The notes beneath the pieces are model-generated. The model searched no databases. It was given only the letters and a program-made list of their open reading frames with translations, and was not told where the DNA came from. 64,000 nt of DNA from Alteromonas aestuariivivens (GTDB lineage Bacteria; Pseudomonadota; Gammaproteobacteria; Enterobacterales; Alteromonadaceae): the NCBI RefSeq assembly GCF_003367475.1, contig NZ_QRHA01000007.1:124001-188000 (forward strand), written 5' to 3'. Both the position numbers and the translations under genes were made by a program. Below, piece after piece: positions 36,198-44,901 of this stretch; the first letter of the stretch is position 1; every line of letters starts with the position of its first letter.

Positions 36198-36913
36198 GAA
36201 GGTTTTCCTTCAACCTGAGCCGAGTCTGCTTTTTCGTATTTGGCACCGGGCCACGGGAGACGCTGCGGGTTTTCCTGAATATCGAGCCAGTGATTAAACT
36301 GGGGGCTGCTAAAATACTCTCCCTGCTGCGGAGGGCTGAAACATTCGATGTGCTGGCCTCGATAATCGAAGTTCAAACCCCACGCGTGGAGGTACATGCG
36401 ATCACTCGCGGTGCCCCCGTACAACTCGTCGCCGAGCAGGGGCGCACCCAGACTTTTCATCGCAACCCGGATTTGATGGGTTTTGCCGCTCAGTGGTTTA
36501 ACGATGGCAACCCGTATCCCGGGAACAAGAGATTGGCTAAAAAACTGGGTGACAGCAGGATTGAGCTGGGATTTAAGCAGAATATGCTGACCGCCACGGC
36601 GGTTTTTCATGTCCCCTGACACGGTGCCCTGCTTTTTTTTGGGTTTGGAATCCAGCAGTGCCAGGTAGTATTTTTGAATTTTTCGCGATGCGAACAGTTC
36701 GCCAACATAGGCTGCGGAATCCGGGTTGCGGGCAAGCAGCAGGCAGCCGGATGTGCCGGTATCGAGGCGATGGCACAAATGCAGGCCGGTTATTCCGGTT
36801 TGCTGCTCCGTCAGGGGAATGATTCCGGTTTCACTGTCGTGCATGGCAACACCAACGGGTTTGTGTACGATCAGGAAGTCCTGGTGTTCAAACAAAATAG
36901 GTAGAGTAGTCAC
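36194..36913 (-). CDS. RluA-family pseudouridine synthase
   Basis: RNA-modifying enzyme of 239 aa converting uridine to pseudouridine. The catalytic Asp is in CHRLDTGTSG; LSGKTHQIRVAMKSLGAPLLGDELYGG is the second family motif. There is no S4 domain, placing it near the short RluA/TruC-like group; the exact rRNA or tRNA target is unclear. A GTG at 36913 is chosen because it overlaps the preceding stop as GTGA, a coupling arrangement. Confidence 0.87.
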   Translation of the reverse strand: MTTLPILFEHQDFLIVHKPVGVAMHDSETGIIPLTEQQTGITGLHLCHRLDTGTSGCLLLARNPDSAAYVGELFASRKIQKYYLALLDSKPKKKQGTVSGDMKNRRGGQHILLKSQLNPAVTQFFSQSLVPGIRVAIVKPLSGKTHQIRVAMKSLGAPLLGDELYGGTASDRMYLHAWGLNFDYRGQHIECFSPPQQGEYFSSPQFNHWLDIQENPQRLPWPGAKYEKADSAQVEGKPS

Positions 36914-37269
36914 GCACAAACAAGCCGGTTGATTTCTTTTAGTGTTCCGTCGAGCGCATCGATAAAGCTCTTTAGCGTTTCAGCCTCTACTTGCTCTGAA
37001 AGTAACTGGGTCTGTAGCAGGTCGCTGAGGCGGAATAAGGTATGGCATCCGAGATTTGCACACACGCCTTTCAGTGTATGCACGTATCCATGGGCCCGGG
37101 AATAATTTCCGGATTGAATACACTGGCGGAGGTCATCCTCTAAAGTAATGTATTCTTTGTGAAATTTTTTAAACAGCCGGATTTGCAACTGAGAGTCCCC
37201 ATTTAATTGCTTGAGGCCAAAACCCCGATCTACATAGGCCATTTTGAGAGTAGATTCCTGCTTAAGCAT
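36910..37269 (-). CDS. Stand-alone Hpt phosphotransfer domain protein
   Basis: Protein of 119 aa consisting almost only of a histidine phosphotransfer domain with the signature YVHTLKGVCANLGC, whose His would relay phosphate between response regulators. No histidine kinase or receiver domain is nearby, so it is an orphan node of an unknown phosphorelay. First gene of the operon with an RluA-type enzyme and PanE. An ATG at 37242 is an alternative start. Confidence 0.85.
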   Translation of the reverse strand: MLKQESTLKMAYVDRGFGLKQLNGDSQLQIRLFKKFHKEYITLEDDLRQCIQSGNYSRAHGYVHTLKGVCANLGCHTLFRLSDLLQTQLLSEQVEAETLKSFIDALDGTLKEINRLVCA

Positions 37270-37473
37270 CGTTTGCTAAGTGTATGCGATAGAGACATAA
37301 ATTGATACAAACTGAGACAAACAGGTAGAGTAAAGCGGTTTGTTTTCTGTTAGGCTGACCGACTAGGTATTTTCCGGGGTTACGGCTTTCTGCCGGGCTG
37401 CAACCTGCTTTAACGACAGGCTGCATTGCCTGCCATCGGTTACCCGGTAGACAAAGAATAAGAAGGATCAGTA

Positions 37474-40329
37474 ATGTCAGCGTCCCTGACTTTTAGAAAG
37501 TATTTGCTTGCCAGCGCAATCATGTTGTTGGCAGCCTGTCAGCAACAGCCTGGCGAAGTGGCTTCCCCCCAGGATTCAGCAGGCGGTATCCATATTCCCT
37601 ATCAGCGCTATACCCTGGAGAATGGGCTTACCGTTATTTTGCACAAGGATCAGTCCGATCCGCTGGTGCACGTGGACGTAACCTACCATGTTGGCTCGGC
37701 AAGGGAAGAGGTAGGGAAATCCGGTTTTGCACATTTTTTTGAACACATGATGTTCCAGGGATCGAAAAACGTTGCTGACGAACAGCATTTCAAAGTCATT
37801 ACCGAAGCGGGTGGTGAACTTAACGGCTCCACCAATACTGATCGAACCAATTACTACCAGACGGTTCCGGCGAACCAGCTCGAAAAAGTGCTGTGGCTGG
37901 AAGCCGATCGTATGGGGTTCCTGCTTGACGCCGTTGATCAGGAAAAGTTTGAAAACCAGCGCGAGACGGTAAAAAACGAGCGCGCTCAGCGCATAGACAA
38001 CCAACCCTACGGGCTGCGTGATGAGCGCACTTCCGAAGCTTTGTATCCGCAGGGGCATCCCTATTCCTGGTCGACTATTGGTTATGTTGAAGACTTGGAT
38101 AGGGTTAATGTCAATGATTTGAAAGCATTTTTCAAACGCTGGTACGGTCCGAATAATGCCGTTTTGACCATCGGTGGCGACATCGACATAGCAAAGACCA
38201 AAGCCTGGGTGGAACGGTATTTTGGCTCTTTACCCACCGGCCCAGCAGTTGATGAACCTGCCCCAATGCCAGTAACGTTGGCGGAAAACCGCTACCTTAC
38301 CCTGGAAGACAAAGTTCACTTGCCATTGTTGCAAATTACGTTTCCCACTGTGTATGCACGGCACCCGGATGAAGCGCCGTTGGACGTACTGGCGGACATT
38401 CTGGGCGGTGGCAAAACATCACTGTTTTACAAAAACCTCGTCAAAGGCGGGAGTGCTGTGCAAGCTGTGGTTAGCCACCCATGTCGCGAACTGGCCTGCG
38501 AATTTCGTTTGCTGGCTCTGGCAAACCCGGCCAAAGTCACCAATCTGGCTGAACTCAATCAAACTGTAGAGCAGACGTTATCGGAATTTGAAGCCCGTGG
38601 GGTATTGCCTGACGATTTGGCCCGCACCAAAGGGCAGATTGAAGCCTCGACGGTTTTTGGTCTTCAGAGCGTTGCCGGCAAAGTTTCAACCCTCGCCGCC
38701 AATCAGACCTTCGACGGCCAGCCTGACCTGGTGGCTGAAGATATTGCCCGCTATAAAGCGGTGACGGCAGAAGATGTGATGAGGGTGTATCGTCAATACA
38801 TCAAAGGGCGTAATGCAGTGATACTCAGTGTGGTCCCGCAAGGGCAGGCTTCCATGGCTGTGAGGCAGCAGAACTTTGCCATGCCGGCGCGCCAAATCCC
38901 GGCAGAGTCCGGTAGCGTTTCTTACAGCGAGGAGGTTGCTTCCGTGGTCGACAGCTTTGACCGCTCGAAGTTACCCGAAGCCGGTCCTGCGCCGATCGTA
39001 GAAGTTCCACAGTACTGGAAGTCTGAGGTAGAACCGGGCATAAAGCTGCTGGGCGTGACCAGCGATGAAACACCGACTGTGACGTTGACCCTGAGCATGG
39101 AGGGGGGAGTGTTACTTGACCCGCCCGGAAAGGCTGGTACTGCGTATCTGACCGCTATGATGATGAACGAGGCCACACAGAATTTCACTAATGAACAAAT
39201 GGCCAATGAGCTGGCAAAACTGGGCAGTACCATCAGTTTTAATGCTGCCGGGCGTTATTCACAGGTGTACGTTTCCAGTCTGACTCAACACTTTCCCGAA
39301 ACACTGAATCTGTTGCAGGAAAAACTGTTCTCTCCTGCATTTGAAGAACAGGATTTCAAGCGTCTGAAAGAGCGCCTGAAACAAAGCATGCAACAGCAGC
39401 TAAACAGCCCGGGATACCTGGCAAAACGTGCCCGGGACTGGGTGCTGTTTGGTGAACAAAACCGGGTCAGCCAACCGGATGAGGGGACTTTGCAAAGTCT
39501 CGATAACATTGAATTGGCTGATATCAAAGCATTTTATCAGCGTTATTATGTGCCTGCGAAGGCCAATATTGTTGTTGTGAGTGACTTGAGTCAGCAACAG
39601 GTTCAACGCGGGTTGGCGTTTTTATCCTCCTGGCAGGGCAAAGACTACGACTTCCCAGAGTATGAGGGCTTCCCAGAATATCAGCAGACCAGCCTCTATC
39701 TGGTCGACAACCCTGGCGCGGTGCAGTCGGTAGTGTATATCGTAAAACGAGGGTTGCCATTTGATGCGACCGGAACTTTTTTCCGTTCTCAGTTGATGAA
39801 CTTTCCTTTAGGCGGAGCGTTTAACAGCCGCATCAACTTGAACCTCAGGGAGGACAAAGGCTATACCTATGGGGCTTCGAGTAACTTCATGGGTGGCAAA
39901 ACTTTAGGGTGGTTTGAGGTGAACGCCGATTTAAACGGCCCCAATACGGCTGACGGTATCAAGGAAATTTTCAGCGAAATTACTCGGTACAAGGAACAGG
40001 GGGTGAGTGAGCAGGAAGTCAGCTTTATGCGCAATGCCTATACCCTGAGCGATGCGCTAGAGTATGAAACGCCCACCAGCAAGGCCCGTTTTTTGCGCCA
40101 GCTATTGTCATATCAGCTGAGTGATGATTACCGGGCCAGACAGATTCAAATTATTCATCAGATCGGGGCTGATGAGCTAACGGCACTTGCACGTCAGCAG
40201 CTGGATACCGGGCAAATGCAAATTATCGTAGCCGGTGATAAACAGCAGCTAATGGAGCAGCTGGTGACGCTGGAGGTGCCCATTTTCGAGCTGGATGTGC
40301 AAACGAATGTTACGACACCGCTCAACTGA
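37474..40329 (+). CDS. M16-family zinc metallopeptidase lipoprotein
   Basis: Large inverzincin-type peptidase of 951 aa. A lipoprotein signal with lipobox LLAAC puts Cys22 at the mature N-terminus. The inverted zinc motif is H87-F-F-E90-H91 in GFAHFFEHMMFQG, with the distal Glu in ENQRETVKNER. The C-terminal half carries an inactive M16 repeat (R/Y motif GGAFNSRINLNLREDKGYTYG). Such two-repeat enzymes degrade peptides in the periplasm. Start ATG 37474 has AGAAGGA upstream. Confidence 0.93.
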   Translation: MSASLTFRKYLLASAIMLLAACQQQPGEVASPQDSAGGIHIPYQRYTLENGLTVILHKDQSDPLVHVDVTYHVGSAREEVGKSGFAHFFEHMMFQGSKNVADEQHFKVITEAGGELNGSTNTDRTNYYQTVPANQLEKVLWLEADRMGFLLDAVDQEKFENQRETVKNERAQRIDNQPYGLRDERTSEALYPQGHPYSWSTIGYVEDLDRVNVNDLKAFFKRWYGPNNAVLTIGGDIDIAKTKAWVERYFGSLPTGPAVDEPAPMPVTLAENRYLTLEDKVHLPLLQITFPTVYARHPDEAPLDVLADILGGGKTSLFYKNLVKGGSAVQAVVSHPCRELACEFRLLALANPAKVTNLAELNQTVEQTLSEFEARGVLPDDLARTKGQIEASTVFGLQSVAGKVSTLAANQTFDGQPDLVAEDIARYKAVTAEDVMRVYRQYIKGRNAVILSVVPQGQASMAVRQQNFAMPARQIPAESGSVSYSEEVASVVDSFDRSKLPEAGPAPIVEVPQYWKSEVEPGIKLLGVTSDETPTVTLTLSMEGGVLLDPPGKAGTAYLTAMMMNEATQNFTNEQMANELAKLGSTISFNAAGRYSQVYVSSLTQHFPETLNLLQEKLFSPAFEEQDFKRLKERLKQSMQQQLNSPGYLAKRARDWVLFGEQNRVSQPDEGTLQSLDNIELADIKAFYQRYYVPAKANIVVVSDLSQQQVQRGLAFLSSWQGKDYDFPEYEGFPEYQQTSLYLVDNPGAVQSVVYIVKRGLPFDATGTFFRSQLMNFPLGGAFNSRINLNLREDKGYTYGASSNFMGGKTLGWFEVNADLNGPNTADGIKEIFSEITRYKEQGVSEQEVSFMRNAYTLSDALEYETPTSKARFLRQLLSYQLSDDYRARQIQIIHQIGADELTALARQQLDTGQMQIIVAGDKQQLMEQLVTLEVPIFELDVQTNVTTPLN

Positions 40330-40334
40330 AGGGC

Positions 40335-40408
40335 TATAATTTCCCCGGGAATTTGTATTCCCACTCTTGAAAATCAGTGGCATCTGCACCACTTAGCGAA
40401 GATGCCAC
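40335..40408 (+). promoter_or_regulatory. Structured leader of gshA
   Basis: TATAAT at 40335-40340 (weak -35) is followed by two hairpins: GGGAAT/ATTCCC with loop TTGT (40347-40362) and GTGGCATC/GATGCCAC with a 16-nt loop (40377-40408). They fill the space before the TTG start at 40428. Candidate RNA-level control. Confidence 0.4.
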
Positions 40409-40427
40409 CTAATCTTGGAAACGGGTT

Positions 40428-42029
40428 TTGACCACGACTCATACATTTTTTCGCCAACGTATTGAGGCGCTTTCTTCTGCTGACTTTTTATCTGCCTTGA
40501 GCCTCATTCGCCGGGGAGTTGAGCGGGAAACGTTGCGGATACAACCGTCCGGTAAGCTAGCCTGCACACCTCACCCTGAGGCCCTGGGGTCGGCACTGAC
40601 CCATGAAAGCATTACGACCGACTTCTCTGAATCCCTGCTGGAATTTATCACATCTCCTCTCACCCAATCCGGTGAAACACTGGAACGACTGGGGGATATT
40701 CATAAGTACGTTTATGAAAACATTGATGGTGAGTGGTTATGGCCACTGAGCATGCCGTGTTTTATTGAAGACGAAAACGACATCCCGATTGCCTATTTTG
40801 GTGAGTCCAATGTCGGCAAGATGAAACGGGTTTATCGTCTGGGCCTTAAGAACCGTTATGGCAGTATGATGCAGGCCATAGCAGGGGTGCATTTTAATTT
40901 TTCGTTTTCCGATGAGTTCTGGAAGCTCTGGTGCGAGAAGCAGGGACTGGACTACTCCCGCGATCAGGTTTCGGCACAGTATTTTGCGCTGATTCGGAAT
41001 TACCGTCGGTTGTGCTGGTTGATTCCCTATCTTTTTGGTGCATCACCGGCCCTGTGCGGTTCTTTTCTGGCTGGTAAGAGCCACCGCCTGCCTTTCCAGA
41101 AAGTGGGAAAGGGGACTTATTATCTGCCTTATGCAACGTCGTTGCGGATGAGCGATTTGGGCTACACCAATGCCGAACAGTCAGCACTGCAGATTTGTTA
41201 CAACAAATTGGATAATTACGTGCGTCTGTTACGTTTGGCAATGGAAACTCCGTCCAGTCGCTTCACGAAGTTCGCCGCTGGAGAGGGGGGACACTACCAG
41301 CAGCTGAGCCACAACATTCTGCAAATTGAAAATGAACTCTACTCACCCATACGGCCTAAGCAGCCTACCGAGTCGATGGAAAAGCCCACTGACGCGCTGG
41401 TGCGCCGAGGGGTAAAGTACATTGAAGTGCGGGCATTGGATGTAAACCCGTTTTCTCCAATTGGAATAAGCCAGGAGCAAATGGATTTTCTGGATGTATT
41501 TTTGCTGACCTGTCTGCTTCTACCTAGTCCTGAGATGACCGCTGAGCAGCTAAAAGAAAGTACCGACAATCTGAATAAAGTGGTGCTCGAAGGGCGCAAA
41601 CCGGGGCTGGAGTTATCACGTGACGGTGAAGCCATCACCTTGCAGCAGTGGGCTTCGGATTTGCTTGAACATTTCGGGCAGGCAGCCCAGATACTGGACA
41701 AAGCAAACAGTTGTGAGCGATATTCTCTCAGTGTGAATATTCAGCGAGCCCGGGTCGCAGATCCGGATAAGACCCTTTCTGGCCAGTTGTTACAGAGATT
41801 ATTGGCCAATGATACTGATAATGGCAGGTTGGGGCTGGAACTTGCGCAGGAGTACGCTCATGTGATTGGTGAACAACCTTACCGGCATACATCAGCGGAA
41901 GGTTTTGCCGAGTTGGCGCGCGGTTCAATTCAGGCCCAGAAGGAAGTTGAAGCGTCGGATAACAAGGACTTCGACACTTTCATACGAGATTACTTTAACG
42001 AGCCACCGGCGAAAAAAATGCCTGGCTGA
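40428..42029 (+). CDS. gshA: Glutamate-cysteine ligase
   Basis: First enzyme of glutathione synthesis (Glu plus Cys plus ATP to gamma-glutamylcysteine). 533 aa, proteobacterial type I ligase similar in length to E. coli GshA (518). Motifs include RGVERETLRI near the N-terminus and KYIEVRALDVNPFSPIGI in the active-site region. The start is TTG at 40428, with GGAAACGGG upstream; no better ATG aligns with the family N-terminus. The stop codon lies inside a strong hairpin. Confidence 0.96.
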   Translation: MTTTHTFFRQRIEALSSADFLSALSLIRRGVERETLRIQPSGKLACTPHPEALGSALTHESITTDFSESLLEFITSPLTQSGETLERLGDIHKYVYENIDGEWLWPLSMPCFIEDENDIPIAYFGESNVGKMKRVYRLGLKNRYGSMMQAIAGVHFNFSFSDEFWKLWCEKQGLDYSRDQVSAQYFALIRNYRRLCWLIPYLFGASPALCGSFLAGKSHRLPFQKVGKGTYYLPYATSLRMSDLGYTNAEQSALQICYNKLDNYVRLLRLAMETPSSRFTKFAAGEGGHYQQLSHNILQIENELYSPIRPKQPTESMEKPTDALVRRGVKYIEVRALDVNPFSPIGISQEQMDFLDVFLLTCLLLPSPEMTAEQLKESTDNLNKVVLEGRKPGLELSRDGEAITLQQWASDLLEHFGQAAQILDKANSCERYSLSVNIQRARVADPDKTLSGQLLQRLLANDTDNGRLGLELAQEYAHVIGEQPYRHTSAEGFAELARGSIQAQKEVEASDNKDFDTFIRDYFNEPPAKKMPG

Positions 42030-42042
42030 CCAGCCAGGCATT
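42011..42042 (-). terminator. Minus-strand intrinsic terminator overlapping the gshA stop
   Basis: 11-bp arms AATGCCTGGCT and AGCCAGGCATT with loop GACC. On the plus strand no T-run follows, but seven A precede it, so read on the minus strand the hairpin is followed by a T-run. It would stop antisense transcription entering gshA. Confidence 0.7.
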
Positions 42043-42095
42043 GAATGGGTTCCAGGGAAACACACACACTACTAGAACACTTATTTGGACATGTG

Positions 42096-42734
42096 ATGTT
42101 AAAAAAGTTCAAACGAGTCAGCATATTTTTGTCAGGATGTGTTGTCTTCTTACCTGCCTTGCTTAGTGGCTGCGCCACCAGCCCTCCCCGGGACAGCAGT
42201 AATCTTTGCGAAATTTTTTACGAAAAAGAAGACTGGTATGATGCGGCCGCAGATGTCCGGGACAAGTGGGGTGTCCCCATTCACGTACCAATGGCGATGA
42301 TGTATCAGGAGAGCTCATTCCATCATGACGCTTTACCACCCCGTGACTACGTATTTTTCGGCCTGATTCCCTGGGGCAGGGTAAGTTCTGCCTACGGCTA
42401 TTCGCAGGCCAAAACACCAACCTGGAGCGACTATGTTAGGGAAACCGGAAACTCATGGGCGGACAGGGATGATTTTGACGATGCAATCGATTTTATGGGT
42501 TGGTTTATCTACAAGTCTCATAAGATTAATGGTGTATCGAAGTGGGATGCGTATGCCCAGTATCTCAATTATCACGAAGGTTGGGGAGGCTACCGCCGCC
42601 AGACTTACAACCAGAAACCCTGGCTGAAGAATGTGGCTTCAAAGGTCAAAGCCCGCTCTCTGCGCTACGCAACACAGCTTAAAAGTTGTGAGGAAGACCT
42701 GAACAAAAATTGGTTCTGGAAACTCTTCAGCTGA
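42096..42734 (+). CDS. Lytic-transglycosylase-like lipoprotein
   Basis: Putative outer-membrane lipoprotein of 212 aa with lipobox LLSGC (N-terminal Cys of the mature form). The body shows an SLT-like core: MMYQESSF with the likely catalytic Glu, AYGYSQAKTPTW, and YLNYHEGWGGY, features of lysozyme-like transglycosylases (GYSQ, N-Y-H). It may cleave peptidoglycan. ATG 42096 chosen because the signal peptide begins there; upstream in-frame codons are not conserved-looking. Confidence 0.72.
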   Translation: MLKKFKRVSIFLSGCVVFLPALLSGCATSPPRDSSNLCEIFYEKEDWYDAAADVRDKWGVPIHVPMAMMYQESSFHHDALPPRDYVFFGLIPWGRVSSAYGYSQAKTPTWSDYVRETGNSWADRDDFDDAIDFMGWFIYKSHKINGVSKWDAYAQYLNYHEGWGGYRRQTYNQKPWLKNVASKVKARSLRYATQLKSCEEDLNKNWFWKLFS

Positions 42735-42860
42735 TTTTTCTGGTAAAAGGGCTTCATTCCCAAGCACGGAAACGCCACAAATTTGATGTGGATCAGTACA
42801 CACCAGTCGTCTGCCTGACACACTGTACTCAGACAATTCAAACTGTATGAGGAAAGCGTT

Positions 42861-42986
42861 ATGCTGATGACCATGTTTAAAGATCCGGTTGTTTGGGGTT
42901 CATTACTGGGCATTTTTATTGTGATCATGATGATGGGCTACTATACCTATCTGTTCATGCATAACAGTGCCGATCACAACAAGTAA
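42861..42986 (+). CDS. DUF3149 micro-membrane protein (41 aa)
   Basis: Tiny protein with one transmembrane helix (about residues 12-34) preceded by MFKDPVVWGSLLG, the usual start of DUF3149 proteins. GAGGAAAG lies at Shine-Dalgarno distance from the ATG. Function unknown. The stop lies eight bases before a mobile inverted-repeat element. Alternative starts at the third or fifth codon are possible. Confidence 0.75.
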   Translation: MLMTMFKDPVVWGSLLGIFIVIMMMGYYTYLFMHNSADHNK

Positions 42987-42994
42987 ACACACGC

Positions 42995-43261
42995 TAGGGC
43001 CTGTTGATCTTTGCTGTTCAATTTTGCAGCAAAGTGTCGCGCTTTTCTGCAAGGCAGGGACTGTGAAGTGTAGTCATCTACATGAACAGCCACGAACGCA
43101 GCAGAAAAATACGACAAACGCTGCCCTTCGGGTTCACTCTGAGTGGTTCCATGGCTGCGTTGTTCGCCATTTACTTAGCTGACTAAGCTTCATGGCTCTC
43201 GCCTTGCCCTGAAACCACTCAAAGAGAACGAATTTTGAACAGTAAAGATCAACAGGCCCTA
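42995..43261 (+). repeat. 267-bp MITE-like element, full copy
   Basis: Terminal inverted repeats begin TAGGGCCTGTTGATC and extend at least 24 bp, with one mismatch near position 17 of the right arm. Length is exactly 267 bp, identical to the copy at 54437. No plausible transposase is encoded. TA at both outer ends suggests TA target duplication, as with IS630/Tc1-type transposases. The right end supplies the smrB stop codon. Confidence 0.9.
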
Positions 43262-43834
43262 ACGTTTTTGGGGCGGCTCGCGGGTTTCTACTAGCACCAG
43301 CAGCGCACCCTGCCCACCATATTCCAGAGGAGCCTGATGAAACGCCATCACATGCGGATGCTGGATCAGGTAATGGGGCAGGGCCCGCTTTAACACCCCC
43401 TGCCCAATTCCGTGCACAACCGCTACGCAGTCAATCATTTCCTTGTGGGCCGTGTACAACAGAGCTGATAGTTCCAGTTTGGTATTCTCTTTATCCAGAC
43501 CATGTAAATCCAATACCAATTCAGGATAAAAATCCCCACGACGCAAACGCTTCAATGCGTGGGTAGCAACATCTTCCCGACAGTAACGCACCGGGCCCTC
43601 ATCTGAGAGAGCTGCCTGATATACATCAGAAAACGCAAAGCTGGCAGCGGTTTGCCTTTTGGCGGCTGATTGACGTCGGGCGCCTGCGGAGGCAGAGGAG
43701 GATTTTTTGGCGAGTTTCCACTTGTTCAGGGGCGCGAGCTTGTCCTGGGAGAGGGGCTTAACGCCGGACATTGCCTGCTCAAACAGCTGACTGTCAGACG
43801 AATCGGCAAATGAGTCGTTCTTTGATCCGGACAA
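43259..43834 (-). CDS. smrB: SmrB, ribosome-rescue endonuclease
   Basis: Smr-domain protein of 191 aa acting on collided ribosomes by cleaving mRNA between them. The C-terminal half matches E. coli SmrB closely: GPVRYC, KRLRRGDFYPELVLDLHGLD, VVHGIGQGVLK and HPHVMAFHQAPLEYGG. The start is TTG with AGGAG seven bases upstream. The TAG stop lies in the terminal TA of the adjacent repeat, so the last residues may have been reshaped by its insertion. Divergent from prmB, as in enterobacteria. Confidence 0.93.
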   Translation of the reverse strand: MSGSKNDSFADSSDSQLFEQAMSGVKPLSQDKLAPLNKWKLAKKSSSASAGARRQSAAKRQTAASFAFSDVYQAALSDEGPVRYCREDVATHALKRLRRGDFYPELVLDLHGLDKENTKLELSALLYTAHKEMIDCVAVVHGIGQGVLKRALPHYLIQHPHVMAFHQAPLEYGGQGALLVLVETREPPQKR

Positions 43835-43956
43835 CGCTCGGCTCCTGAATAATACAGTTTACAAACCCTTGGTAATTCTGAATAAAATATCCGTGGGCGC
43901 AGCAATGAAGTTTGTTATCATAGCAGTTTTCGACTCCCCTATGTACTGATGGACTT

Positions 43957-44892
43957 ATGACTGACAAAATCTATCTGGAAGAGGCCATTGACGATCTGCA
44001 TAGCATTGTGGATATGGTTCGCTGGGCTGCCAGCCGCTTCAATGACGCACATCTCTATTTTGGTCACGGTACGGATAACGCATGGGATGAAGCCATGGCG
44101 TTGGTGGGGCATGCCTTGCACCTCCCTCATGAGTGGATGTTGCAAATGCAAAGCGGGTTGTTTCAGGCTCGTCTGACTCGCAGTGAGCGGGAAAAAATCG
44201 CCGAGCAGGTATTGAAACGGGTGCAGACCCGATTGCCGTTACCGTATATTACCAATCAGGCCTGGTTTTGTGATTTGCCCTTTTATGTCGATGAACGGGT
44301 ATTGATTCCGCGCTCACCTTTTGCAGAACTGATAAAAGGCCGCTTTGCGAATTATCTTGATGCGCCTCCTGCCCAGCTCCTGGATATGTGTACTGGCGGC
44401 GGATGCATCGCGATTGCCTTGGCTTACGCTTTTGAGGACGCAACGGTCGACGCCGTGGACATCAGTTCAGAAGCGCTTGAGGTGGCGGATTACAACATTC
44501 AGGAGCATGGGCTGACAGATCGTGTGTATCCGATTCAATCGGACCTGTTCAGTGAGTTGCACGGCCAGGTCTATGACCTGATCGTATCAAATCCTCCCTA
44601 CGTTGATGCCGAAGATATGGCGGATTTACCGGATGAATACCGGCATGAACCTGAACTGGCTCTGGCGGCGGGAAATGATGGGCTGGATTTGGTTGAAATC
44701 ATGCTCCGGGAAGCCCCGAATCATCTCGCAGACAATGGATGGATGCTGGTGGAGGTCGGAAACAGTGAGGTGCATATGGCTGCTCGTTTCCCCGGGCTGG
44801 CCCTTAATTGGGTATCGTTAGAGCAGGGCGGACACGGAATCTTCGCTGTATCAAAATCCGCATTAGAAACTTATTGGAACAACAAGGACTAA
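43957..44892 (+). CDS. prmB: N5-glutamine methyltransferase for ribosomal protein L3
   Basis: SAM-dependent methyltransferase modifying a glutamine of L3. 311 aa; SAM motif LLDMCTGGGCIAIA (141-154) and catalytic NPPY (212-215). The N-terminal helical domain matches PrmB (EEAIDDLHSIVDMVRW). Ten bases before aroC, the same order as in E. coli. Confidence 0.96.
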   Translation: MTDKIYLEEAIDDLHSIVDMVRWAASRFNDAHLYFGHGTDNAWDEAMALVGHALHLPHEWMLQMQSGLFQARLTRSEREKIAEQVLKRVQTRLPLPYITNQAWFCDLPFYVDERVLIPRSPFAELIKGRFANYLDAPPAQLLDMCTGGGCIAIALAYAFEDATVDAVDISSEALEVADYNIQEHGLTDRVYPIQSDLFSELHGQVYDLIVSNPPYVDAEDMADLPDEYRHEPELALAAGNDGLDLVEIMLREAPNHLADNGWMLVEVGNSEVHMAARFPGLALNWVSLEQGGHGIFAVSKSALETYWNNKD

Positions 44893-44901
44893 TTTCACAC
44901 T

